From CAZDME01 sp964506785 [NCBI: uncultured bacterium] (lineage in GTDB: Bacteria > CAZDME01 > JAYEMH01), in assembly GCA_964506785.1 (NCBI GenBank), contig CAZDME010000012.1, positions 1 to 28,678 on the forward strand: a stretch of 28,678 nt of DNA, in the 5' to 3' direction. Made by a program: the position numbers and the translations under genes. The notes under the pieces were generated by a model that did no database searches, was not told the origin of the DNA, and saw only the letters and a list, made by a program, of their open reading frames with translations. Shown in pieces: positions 7,229-14,999 of the stretch (positions are counted from its first letter, which is position 1; each line of letters opens with the position of its first letter).

Positions 7229-8257
7229 TCATACAGCTATCATTTTGCCGGCTGCCTTTATTACTTCCTCAACGGTAATCCTTTCCATACAAATATTTCT
7301 CCCCCAGCGGCACCTTTGCGGACAAGGGCTGCAGTCCAGATTTTTATAGATAATCTGATTCCCCCCGCTTTGAGGACCCCAGCGCCGGGGGTCCTGAGGA
7401 CCAAACATGACTAAAGTTGGAAGACCGACGGCCGCGGCTACATGCATCGCCCCGGTATCAGTACCAATAAAAAGCTTGGCTTTTTCATATAAACAGGCTA
7501 ATTCCCTGATGGTAAATTCGCCAGCAGCAATTAATGGCTTCTCTTTCATTAAACTGGAAATTTTCTCTATTCCCCCCTTTTCCGCAGGCGTCCCGGTAAA
7601 AATAACCTCTATTGGAAAATTTCTTATCAGGTAATCGGCAAGCTTTGCATAATTCTCTTTTGGCCAGCGCCTTCCCCACCAGCCGCCGGAGGGGTGAATA
7701 ATGATAAAATTTGTAATATTTCTCTTTCTTAACCAATTTTCTATTTTTTCCTGTTCATTGGGATTAAGCCAAATTTCCAAATCCGGATTTTTAGCTTGAA
7801 TCCCCAGTGGTTTAATTACCTCTAAAAGATTTTCTGCTTCATACCGAAAAGAATCAGAAAAATAAACATTATTTAGAAAAAACCTCCACCCCTTGGTATT
7901 ATAGCCTAAACGAACCCTTGCTCCAGCCAGCCAGGAAAGTGCTGCGTAACGCCGGGAATGATGAAGTACAACTATCAGGTCAAACTTCTCTCTTCGCCAT
8001 CTTTCAAGAAGTCTCAAGCTTTGGAATAGATTGAGTTTCTTCCCCCTTTTATTAAAAACGATTATTTTACTAAAATAAGGGTTGCTTTTTAAAAGAGCAA
8101 GTTGTCCCGGCTGATTCCGTAAGCTTAAAGATAAATTTGCCTCCGGGAATTTTTTTTTCAGCGCCCGAAAGACCGGAACGGCTACCAGTAAATCGCCGAT
8201 TCCCGGAAATCCCAGGACAACCAGGATATTCTTAATTTGTATATTTTTGATGTCCAT
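7229..8257 (-). CDS. Family 9 glycosyltransferase, copy C
   Basis: 342 residues. The N-terminal loop reads LGFPGIGD, with the predicted catalytic Asp at D22; the donor motif GTDTGAMH is at 265-272, then FGPQDPRRWGP. The four-Cys motif is present (C309, C312, C316, C323). HPSGGWWGRRWP at 188-199 is the usual phosphate-contact segment. The ATG at 8255-8257 lacks a good ribosome binding site, and the 94-base leader carries a partial repeat module. It belongs to the heptosyltransferase family; exact donor unknown. It is the most divergent in the N-terminal motif, so a different sugar or acceptor from copies A and B is plausible. Confidence 0.88.
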   Translation of the reverse strand: MDIKNIQIKNILVVLGFPGIGDLLVAVPVFRALKKKFPEANLSLSLRNQPGQLALLKSNPYFSKIIVFNKRGKKLNLFQSLRLLERWRREKFDLIVVLHHSRRYAALSWLAGARVRLGYNTKGWRFFLNNVYFSDSFRYEAENLLEVIKPLGIQAKNPDLEIWLNPNEQEKIENWLRKRNITNFIIIHPSGGWWGRRWPKENYAKLADYLIRNFPIEVIFTGTPAEKGGIEKISSLMKEKPLIAAGEFTIRELACLYEKAKLFIGTDTGAMHVAAAVGLPTLVMFGPQDPRRWGPQSGGNQIIYKNLDCSPCPQRCRWGRNICMERITVEEVIKAAGKMIAV

Positions 8258-8292
8258 CGTAAATCAAGAGACTATCTAAAAGCGGATAATTA

Positions 8293-8319
8293 AAAACGCA
8301 AAACCACAGCGTAAAATTT
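8293..8319. repeat. Partial copy of the lpxK-leader module (Y part)
   Basis: The plus strand AAAACGCAAAACCACAGCG followed by TAAAATTT matches AAAACGGAAAACTACAGCG followed by GAAAATTC at 14800-14826 with only a few mismatches. It lies in the leader of GT9 copy C. A weaker match on the opposite strand is GGGTTCTGCGTTTT at 9492-9505. Confidence 0.5.
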
Positions 8320-8351
8320 GCGGGCAGTGGCCAAAGCAACTAACTGGATAA

Positions 8352-9428
8352 CTATTTCAATAATTCTTCATAAACCTTTTCTATGTGTTGAGCCATTTTG
8401 CGGACATCAAAGTTATCTTCTACTTTTCTGCGCCCGGCTTTGCCTAAAAATTTTCTTAACTCTTCATTTTCGGCTAACCTGATTATTGCCCTGGCCAAAC
8501 CCTTGGAATCTCCCGGATTAACTAACAATCCATCCGCTTCATCATTAATTACTGAAGGAATCCCTCCGACCCGGCTGGCTACTACTGCTTTACCGCAAGC
8601 CATCGCTTCCAGAATGGCAATTCCTAAACCTTCCTGTAAAGAAGGCTGGACAAATATATCGATAAGTTTTAAAGCCCGGGAACTTTCTAAATACTCTATC
8701 CGGATAATTCTCCTATCGTCCGGAAGGGATAAAACAGAAGGATATCTTTTCCCGCCGCTTCCGACAAGCACAAATTTTATACCTGGCCTTTTTAATGAAG
8801 CTATCGCTTCCAAAAAAACCTTATGACCTTTTTCCGGAGAAAACCGCCCAATCATACCAACAGTAACAGCGCTGTCCAAACCAAACCTCTGGCGCATCTT
8901 TTTGTCTTTTTCATCTAACCCGGGAGAAAATTTTTCTAAATCCACCCCGGTAAATATTAACTCCACTTTTTCTTTAGGTAATTTGAACTCGTCTAATAAA
9001 TGTTCCTTAACTGCCGGGCTGATAGCAATAGTTTTCTCTCCCCAGGCAGGAAATATTTTTCTTCCCCAGCGGACTTTATAGTATCCATGAGCCGTAGTCA
9101 GCCAGCTGACGCTGGTTCTCCGGGAAAGCTGGCATCCGACACAGTGCGTTACCCGGGTATGGGTATGAAGAACTTCGATTTTCTCTTTATTTATAATATT
9201 TTTTAAACGGAAAGCGGCCAGCCAGAGCTTAGGGCTTAATTCTGATTTAGTCTTTATGGGTACAAAAAAATGCCTTATGCCGGCTTTTTCGAATTCAGAC
9301 ACAAAACTGCCGCCGCTGGAAGCAACAAAAACAGCCTCGCCTCTCTCCAGGAGTGCTCTGGATAAATTATAAATATAGCTGGCAATCCCGCCGTGATTAA
9401 GATGGGTAGTAAAATGGAGTATTTTCAA
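8352..9428 (-). CDS. Family 4 glycosyltransferase (GT-B), copy 1
   Basis: 358 residues. The start is a TTG at 9426-9428 with AAGGAAAG upstream; it places the family-typical MKILHFTTHLNHGG at the exact N-terminus. HTHTRV is at 88-93, GRFSPEKG at 194-201 begins the C-terminal domain, and the donor-binding E-x7-E pair is E266 and E274 in EGLGIAILEA. A retaining transferase using a nucleotide sugar. It sits between two GT9 genes in the core array. The sugar and acceptor cannot be read from sequence. Confidence 0.9.
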   Translation of the reverse strand: MKILHFTTHLNHGGIASYIYNLSRALLERGEAVFVASSGGSFVSEFEKAGIRHFFVPIKTKSELSPKLWLAAFRLKNIINKEKIEVLHTHTRVTHCVGCQLSRRTSVSWLTTAHGYYKVRWGRKIFPAWGEKTIAISPAVKEHLLDEFKLPKEKVELIFTGVDLEKFSPGLDEKDKKMRQRFGLDSAVTVGMIGRFSPEKGHKVFLEAIASLKRPGIKFVLVGSGGKRYPSVLSLPDDRRIIRIEYLESSRALKLIDIFVQPSLQEGLGIAILEAMACGKAVVASRVGGIPSVINDEADGLLVNPGDSKGLARAIIRLAENEELRKFLGKAGRRKVEDNFDVRKMAQHIEKVYEELLK

Positions 9429-9558
9429 TGTTTTGTTCTTTCCTTTTTACCAGACGCGCTTGCCTGGATACGCCATATTTTTTCGGCGGACGGGTTCTGC
9501 GTTTTCGTCGTTTATTTTTATGTAACTAAGGCAAAATTGTATTACTGCGCCCGGCACA

Positions 9559-10560
9559 CTATCCATTAATATGCAAAATCTGCTTAATTTTCCCCAATAT
9601 TTCTTCAACCTCAATCAGCTGCATACACTGTTGATGGGAACATTTTTTTCGATAACAGGGCTGGCAGGAGAGTTCTTTTTTAACAATATATAAATTGGCT
9701 GCAGGAACAGTATGCCGCCTGGGATCAGTAGGGCCAAACAAAGCTATTGTTGGTATTTCTAAAGCCTGAGCCAGATGCATTGGCCCGGTATCGTGGCTGA
9801 TAAAGGCGGAACTCTCTTTTATAACCCCAGCCAGTTGAATCAAATTTGTCTGTCCCGCCAAATCCTGTCCTTTTTCTTTCATTGCTTTTTTAATTCGTCC
9901 GACTTTATCTTTTTCTCTTTTCCCTCCGAGAAAAACTACTTCATACTTTAGCCTCTTTATCAAGATATCGGCCAGGCGGGCAAAAGAAAGTTCGCTCCAA
10001 CATTTGCTATCCCAGCCTTTTCCTGCTCCGGGAAGGATAGCGATATAAGGCCTTCTTAATTGAAAAGAGGGCTTAGGAGGCGGGGCGCATTCTAATTTAA
10101 AGTCATCTAAACTCACTCCGATTTTTGAAAGAAGCCAGGCCTGGTGCTCTACGGGATGGACTTTTTCAGGACCGGATACAGCTATAGTCAATAAAATCCT
10201 CCCGCCTTTTCTTCGATAACCCAATCTATTTTTCGCTCCTGCCCTAAAAGCCAGGAAGTGACTGCGCCATGTATTTTGGAAATCGATACTCAAATCAAAA
10301 TTTTCTCTTCGTAATTTAGGGATTAAATGTCTCCAGTTTTGTTCGGGAAACTCTATAAAGTTGTCAATATAACCAAGCGGATGTAAAAATTCTTTATATT
10401 CTTTTTTACCCAGAAGATAAATTTCTGCCCGGGGGAATCCCCTTCGGATGACCCTGAGAGACGGCACGATTAAAATAACATCCCCCAGGGCACTCCATTT
10501 AAATATAAGAATTTTTTTTACTCCGCCCTCCCCGAATTGTCTAATGGGGTTTATTGGCAT
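9559..10560 (-). CDS. Family 9 glycosyltransferase, copy D
   Basis: 333 residues from the ATG at 10558-10560, which overlaps the preceding GT4 by 10 bases; a GTG three codons earlier is possible. FKWSALGD holds the predicted catalytic Asp (D27), SHDTGPMH at 255-262 and FGPTDPRR form the donor site, and a four-Cys motif lies at C299, C302, C307, C312. The N-terminus has an unusual 15-residue extension before the first strand. Heptosyltransferase family; position directly after the GT4 suggests coupled steps of core extension. Confidence 0.88.
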   Translation of the reverse strand: MPINPIRQFGEGGVKKILIFKWSALGDVILIVPSLRVIRRGFPRAEIYLLGKKEYKEFLHPLGYIDNFIEFPEQNWRHLIPKLRRENFDLSIDFQNTWRSHFLAFRAGAKNRLGYRRKGGRILLTIAVSGPEKVHPVEHQAWLLSKIGVSLDDFKLECAPPPKPSFQLRRPYIAILPGAGKGWDSKCWSELSFARLADILIKRLKYEVVFLGGKREKDKVGRIKKAMKEKGQDLAGQTNLIQLAGVIKESSAFISHDTGPMHLAQALEIPTIALFGPTDPRRHTVPAANLYIVKKELSCQPCYRKKCSHQQCMQLIEVEEILGKIKQILHING

Positions 10561-11657
10561 TTTAAGCACTCTCGATAAACCTCAATTGTTTCCCGACACA
10601 TTTTATCCAAATTAAACTCTTTTAAAACCTTTTCTTTGCCTCTTTGGGCCATTCCCTCGGCCTCTTTTCTATGCTCAAGCATCCACTCGATGGCTTGCGA
10701 TAAAGCTAAAGCATCTCCGGCTTTAACCAATTTCCCGGCCATATCATTTTCGATGATATCTTTTACCCCGCCTAAATCGGCCGCTACCACTGGCTTTGTT
10801 AAAGCCAGCGCTTCGATCACTACCCGGCCGAAAGATTCCGGTTCGATTGAGGGGAAAACCAGTAAATCAAAAGCGGAAATAATCCTCAAAACATCGTCCC
10901 GCCTTCCGGTAAAAATTACCTCATTCTCGAGTTTTTCTTCCCGAACTTTCGCCTTAAGCTTTTTAAAAAACTTTTCTTTAGCCGCCTCTCCGACAATCAA
11001 GGCACGGAAAGAATAGTTTCTTCTTTTTAAATGAGTTAAAGCCTCCAGAAAAAGCAAAGGCCCTTTACGCGGAGTTAAACGGCCAACCATACCAAAAAGG
11101 TACTTAGCTTCTCCAGCTAATTGCCGGCGCAGTCTAAGAGAATCCTCCGGGTTATAACTTTTTTTGAGCTTTTCAAAATCAATGCTGCGATGGATAACCC
11201 GCAATTTCTCTTCAGGTATCCGGAAAGTTCTTTTCATATATTCCTTCAAAGGGAAGCTGACCGTAATCACCCGTTTCCCAAAACCCATTACCCGGCTGCC
11301 CCAGTGACTCCGATAAAACCCATGAGCAGTAGTAACAAAGGGAACCTTTTCCTTTTTAGAGGCAAAATAGCCAATCCAGGCCGGAACGCGAGAACGGGCA
11401 TGAACCAAGTCAATGCTTTCATCCTTTATGATTTTTCTAACCGGCCCGATGAGAGAACAAATGGAAAATATAGATTTGCGATGGATAGGCAGTGCATAAT
11501 GCTTAATATTTGTGCCTCCTAATTCTTGAATCAGGCGGCCGCCATTAGATACGATAACGGCTCGATTGCCTCTCTTAACTAAACCCTTGGCTAAATCGAT
11601 TGTTCCTCTTTCTACCCCGCCTAATTCAAGATTAGGCAGCATCTGTAAGATATTCAT
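10551..11657 (-). CDS. Family 4 glycosyltransferase (GT-B), copy 2
   Basis: 368 residues. MNILQMLPNLELGGVERG is the standard N-terminal glycine-rich acceptor loop; TTAHGFYRSHWG is at 109-120, GRLTPRKG at 192-199 and the E-x7-E pair is E274/E282 in PESFGRVVIEA. It resembles copy 1 (both have TTAHG[YF]Y followed by a HWG/RWG segment), so the two may be related by duplication. Overlaps GT9 copy D by 10 bases. The ATG is preceded by GAAGAG. Acts on the cytoplasmic face in LPS-core assembly (inference from context). Confidence 0.9.
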   Translation of the reverse strand: MNILQMLPNLELGGVERGTIDLAKGLVKRGNRAVIVSNGGRLIQELGGTNIKHYALPIHRKSIFSICSLIGPVRKIIKDESIDLVHARSRVPAWIGYFASKKEKVPFVTTAHGFYRSHWGSRVMGFGKRVITVSFPLKEYMKRTFRIPEEKLRVIHRSIDFEKLKKSYNPEDSLRLRRQLAGEAKYLFGMVGRLTPRKGPLLFLEALTHLKRRNYSFRALIVGEAAKEKFFKKLKAKVREEKLENEVIFTGRRDDVLRIISAFDLLVFPSIEPESFGRVVIEALALTKPVVAADLGGVKDIIENDMAGKLVKAGDALALSQAIEWMLEHRKEAEGMAQRGKEKVLKEFNLDKMCRETIEVYRECLKCQ

Positions 11658-11697
11658 AACTCTTCACCGTTTTATAGACCGTAGGATATAACTTTTT

Positions 11698-11738
11698 CCC
11701 TACCACCTATTACCTAAAACCTATTACCTGTCACCTAT
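11698..11738. repeat. Degenerate ACCTA-type repeat tract, copy 2
   Basis: Imperfect units TACCACCTAT, TACCTAAAA, CCTATTACCTG and TCACCTATT fill the gap between the acyltransferase-ELM1 gene and the downstream GT4. The tract crosses the gene boundary: it supplies the TGA stop (11731-11733) and the last codons of the upstream protein. The core word matches copy 1 at 2238-2263. Confidence 0.7.
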
Positions 11739-13689
11739 TATTAGCTGAAAGCAGTGTTTCTTTTACTCTTTCAATCGCCTTTTCAGTATCATTGAGGACT
11801 TTAGGCGCAGATCCTTCTAAAAGCAGACGGTTGATTACCTGGCTGAGATTATCGGCTCTGGCCAAATATAAATAACCTTTTTGAACCAAATTGTTGATTG
11901 TCTCCAAATGTTTAGGAAGCTTGCCTTTGGTTTTTCTATCGACTTGCAGAACAATAATTTTTTTCGCCGAGCTGGCTGCTTCGGCAATCATAGAAATACT
12001 GTCTTCGGTTACAACTACTGCTTCGCTCAGGCCTAAAATCCCACCCACGGGATTATATGAATCCTGCCGGGGAGAAATAAATAGCTCTAAATCAGGAAAA
12101 TTCCTCAATTCCTCTTTAAATTGCCTTTCAACCTGAATAGGGGTGCGGCGGGAAGTGGTAAATAAAAGCTTGAATTTATGAGTCTCACAGATTTTCTTTA
12201 TCTCTTCAACCACCTTTCTTAAAGTACCCCTGGACAGCGAAAAGTGACGAGTTTCTCCTCCAATAAGCAGACCCAGGAATTTATCGCCCTTTAAAGAAAA
12301 TTTATCTTTTAAGGTTTTCCCAAGGGGAACAAAATCTTCCTTCCTCAAAGGGTGAAGAGAAGCAAATACGGTCAAAACATTTTTTACTATGGGCAAGTGG
12401 TCATGCTTGGGAGCAATCACCAGATCAAAAGATTTGATATCCATTATTCCTGGTTTCATACAGACAATTTTTTTGGCACCGGTAAATCTGCCGTATAAAA
12501 GGTTAAAAGCGGCCAGGGAACTGCCAGCAGAAATAATCGCCTGAGGGAAAAAAGAGTTTAATTTCTGGAAGGAATTTTCGGTCAAAGACTTTTTCAGGAA
12601 GAACTTAATTAAACAATGGTTCTTCGCGATGGGGGCTAATAAAGGAAGGAAAATTTTCCAAATTTTACTTTGAAAATCTATTTTTACCTCTAGGACTTTT
12701 GCCGCCGGAAATCCCCGGGCGATTCCCCACGATTGCCTTAAATGCCCGGCTTTGCCGTCGCTTAAAATCATTATATTAACCTTTTTTACATTAAAGTTCC
12801 CCTCTGCTATCGGCCGGGTTTTCCACCGCCGATGAACCCAAAGCCACTGGCCCGGATAAAGCCAAATATAGGATTCAAGTATCCGGCTAAACTCCTGAAG
12901 GCTGTTTTTCACTATTGCCTCTTTATAATCGCCGGTTTTCTTGGGCTCCAAATGAAGGGGCGGATGAACATAAATTTTATGTTTAAACCCGGAACGTATA
13001 ATAAAACAGGGAAGAATTGGCACTCCGGTTCTTAAAGCAAGCAGAATTGGCCCGGGGTGAGTTGACGCTGGATGGCGGAAAAAATTTACGAATACCCCCC
13101 GGCGGCCCGCGTCCTGATCCCCTAAAACACCGACAAATTCATTTTTACGCAAAGCCGTTATTAAATCGCGGACGGCCATTCCTTTAGTGTAAACTTTGAT
13201 TCCAGAATTCGCTCGATATTGATTGAGAAGAAAATTCAGCCGGCTTTTTTTTTGCTCTCGAGCCAGGGCATTCAAGGAATAACCTTTGAGACTTGCCCAA
13301 ACAGCCGAAAGCTCCCAGTTGCCCAAATGGGCGGTGAGTAAAATCCCGCCTCTGCCTTGCGAATGAACCATATCCAAATATTCCCTTCCTTCAATAGAAA
13401 TAAAACTGTCTACTGATTTACTGTTCAATTTGGGGAAACGAAGGATTTCAAAGAAACTCTGGCTTAAATTCATGAAAGACCGGCGGGCAATTTTTTTAAA
13501 TTCCGAATCGGTCTTTGTCACTCCAAAAGCCCTTCTAAGATTAAGAAGGCTGATCTGGCTGTGTTTCCGGTCAAGAAAATAAATTAAACTACCGATTAAT
13601 CCCCCCAAAAAAATTACCAGTTTTTGTGGCAGGATTCTAACTATTAAACCCAGAAATTTAACCGTTAAATATTCAAGATAGCCAAGCAT
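11731..13689 (-). CDS. Fusion: LpxL-type lipid A acyltransferase + ELM1-type GT-B domain
   Basis: 652 residues in one uninterrupted frame. Residues 1-290 are an LpxL/HtrB-type acyltransferase: N-terminal membrane segment, catalytic H121-x4-E126 in AHLGNWE, LGDQDAGRRG at 189-198, and WLWVHRRWK closing the domain. Such enzymes add secondary acyl chains to Kdo-lipid IVA at the inner membrane. After about 15 linker residues, 305-652 carry the bacterial ELM1 (mitochondrial-fission-ELM1-like) signature ILSDGKAGHLRQS (308-320) and the later VTEDSISMIAEAA segment. This GT-B-like family often sits near LPS genes but has no settled biochemical role. It overlaps lpxK by 17 bases. The fusion implies that acylation and a sugar-related step act on the same lipid. 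Confidence 0.88.
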   Translation of the reverse strand: MLGYLEYLTVKFLGLIVRILPQKLVIFLGGLIGSLIYFLDRKHSQISLLNLRRAFGVTKTDSEFKKIARRSFMNLSQSFFEILRFPKLNSKSVDSFISIEGREYLDMVHSQGRGGILLTAHLGNWELSAVWASLKGYSLNALAREQKKSRLNFLLNQYRANSGIKVYTKGMAVRDLITALRKNEFVGVLGDQDAGRRGVFVNFFRHPASTHPGPILLALRTGVPILPCFIIRSGFKHKIYVHPPLHLEPKKTGDYKEAIVKNSLQEFSRILESYIWLYPGQWLWVHRRWKTRPIAEGNFNVKKVNIMILSDGKAGHLRQSWGIARGFPAAKVLEVKIDFQSKIWKIFLPLLAPIAKNHCLIKFFLKKSLTENSFQKLNSFFPQAIISAGSSLAAFNLLYGRFTGAKKIVCMKPGIMDIKSFDLVIAPKHDHLPIVKNVLTVFASLHPLRKEDFVPLGKTLKDKFSLKGDKFLGLLIGGETRHFSLSRGTLRKVVEEIKKICETHKFKLLFTTSRRTPIQVERQFKEELRNFPDLELFISPRQDSYNPVGGILGLSEAVVVTEDSISMIAEAASSAKKIIVLQVDRKTKGKLPKHLETINNLVQKGYLYLARADNLSQVINRLLLEGSAPKVLNDTEKAIERVKETLLSANNR

Positions 13690-14740
13690 CTAATATTTCT
13701 CCACCGACAACAACCTTTAATTCAACTTTGAGAATTAATATAGGGAAATCCACCGAGACCTCGGGCAACCTTACCTCATCTTTTTCCGTAGTCACAATAA
13801 ACTCAGCTTTTTTAAATCGGGCTAAATTCATAACGTCCGCTAAATCTTTCGCTTGGTAATAGTAATGGTCGGGATAAATCGCCTCCCCGACTAATTTCCC
13901 TCCAAGCTGAAGAAGCGAATAGCGAAAGGAACTGGGTGCTCCAAGGCTGGCCAGCATAAAAATCGGTTTTTTATAAATACAATCCTTTGTCCTTATCTCT
14001 TTCTTCGGCCAAAGGCTGAATTCGACTGGCTCATAAATAGTTTCCACTACAGGGGCCAGGGAGTTAAATTTTCTTATCTTTTTCTTCAAAACATCGACTT
14101 GAACATTCCCTTCGTTAACTTTAGAAAGGAAAATTAGATTAGCTCTTTTTAACTCACCCAGTGGTTCTCTTAAAATGCCTGCCGGAATCAGCCATCGATT
14201 ACCAAAAGGATTAGTACTATCAATCACCACCAAATCCACGTTTCTCTTTAATGACCAATGCTGAAATCCATCGTCAAGAATAATAACTTCCGGCTGAAAC
14301 CTCTGAATCGCCCATTTTCCGTTAAAATAGCGCCTGCCGCCAACAATTACCGGTACCCCTGGCAGTTTCCTGGCTAATAGATATGACTCATCGCCGGCTT
14401 CTTTAACCCCGGCTAAAACTCTAGCCTTATCTGAAACCAGAAGAATCTTTTTTCTCGCCCCTTTACGGCCATAGCCCCGGCTTAAAATAACTATTCTTTT
14501 AAACTTGAGCTTCCGGGCAATGAACTCTACCAATGGTGTCTTGCCTGTTCCTCCCAAAGTTATGTTTCCCACACTAATGATTTGACAGGGCAGTGACTGG
14601 CTTTTTCTCAGACCTGCTTTATACAAGGACTTGCGCAGAATGAAGAAAAAATAATAAAAAACCGCCAAAGGCCAAAATAGAATAATCGAAAATTCGGTCT
14701 TAAGCAGCCACTTATAAATCTTATCTAAGATTTTTTTCAT
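13673..14740 (-). CDS. lpxK: Tetraacyldisaccharide 4'-kinase
   Basis: 355 residues. Phosphorylates the 4' position of the lipid A disaccharide at the inner membrane. An N-terminal membrane anchor (about 18-36) precedes the P-loop GGTGKT (63-68) in SVGNITLGGTGKTP. GDE at 116-118, DDGFQH at 156-161, PAGILREP at 186-193 and TTEKDEVRLP near the C-terminus complete the family pattern. It is the first gene after a near-consensus promoter. The ATG has no clear Shine-Dalgarno; the leader just before it is TTAGATAATTAGATA. It overlaps the acyltransferase-ELM1 gene by 17 bases. Confidence 0.96.
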   Translation of the reverse strand: MKKILDKIYKWLLKTEFSIILFWPLAVFYYFFFILRKSLYKAGLRKSQSLPCQIISVGNITLGGTGKTPLVEFIARKLKFKRIVILSRGYGRKGARKKILLVSDKARVLAGVKEAGDESYLLARKLPGVPVIVGGRRYFNGKWAIQRFQPEVIILDDGFQHWSLKRNVDLVVIDSTNPFGNRWLIPAGILREPLGELKRANLIFLSKVNEGNVQVDVLKKKIRKFNSLAPVVETIYEPVEFSLWPKKEIRTKDCIYKKPIFMLASLGAPSSFRYSLLQLGGKLVGEAIYPDHYYYQAKDLADVMNLARFKKAEFIVTTEKDEVRLPEVSVDFPILILKVELKVVVGGEILDAWLS

Positions 14741-14799
14741 TATCTAATTATCTAAATCAGCCAAAATTTAAAATTCCCCGGAACATCGGCGAAAAAGCC

Positions 14800-14930
14800 A
14801 AAACGGAAAACTACAGCGGAAAATTCAAAATTTTAAAACCGCCCTGTTCGAATGTCAAACTTAAGAGCATTTAGATATTTTAAGATGCACAAAACTAAAT
14901 AGACAGACAATTTGCTTTTGAAGGGATTTG
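14800..14930. repeat. Most complete copy of the X-promoter-Y module
   Basis: Contains both segments found singly elsewhere: X at 14885-14930 (also at 7156-7200) and Y at 14800-14826 (also at 8293-8319). All copies have the same orientation and all lie in leaders of LPS genes. Confidence 0.5.
14830..14858 (-). promoter_or_regulatory. Sigma70-type promoter for lpxK and the core-glycosyltransferase genes
   Basis: Minus strand TTGACA (14853-14858), 17-base spacer, TAAAAT (14830-14835), which is 11 of 12 consensus positions. Start of transcription would fall near 14823, inside the Y repeat segment, leaving a leader of about 80 bases before lpxK. Confidence 0.65.
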
Positions 14931-14999
14931 CCTGAATTCTTCGCTATTAGATTTAATGAAGTATTTCCGCATTATAAATTTAAATTTTGAATATGGTTT

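Larger units (their letters stand above)
14741..14999 (-). promoter_or_regulatory. lpxK leader: largest intergenic region
   Basis: 259 bases between waaA and lpxK. It contains the X segment (14885-14930), a strong promoter (14830-14858), the Y segment (14800-14826) and AT-rich degenerate repeats such as AAATTTAAAATT and TTATCTAATTATCTAA up to the lpxK start. No convincing terminator for waaA was seen and no ORF of note. Confidence 0.5.
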
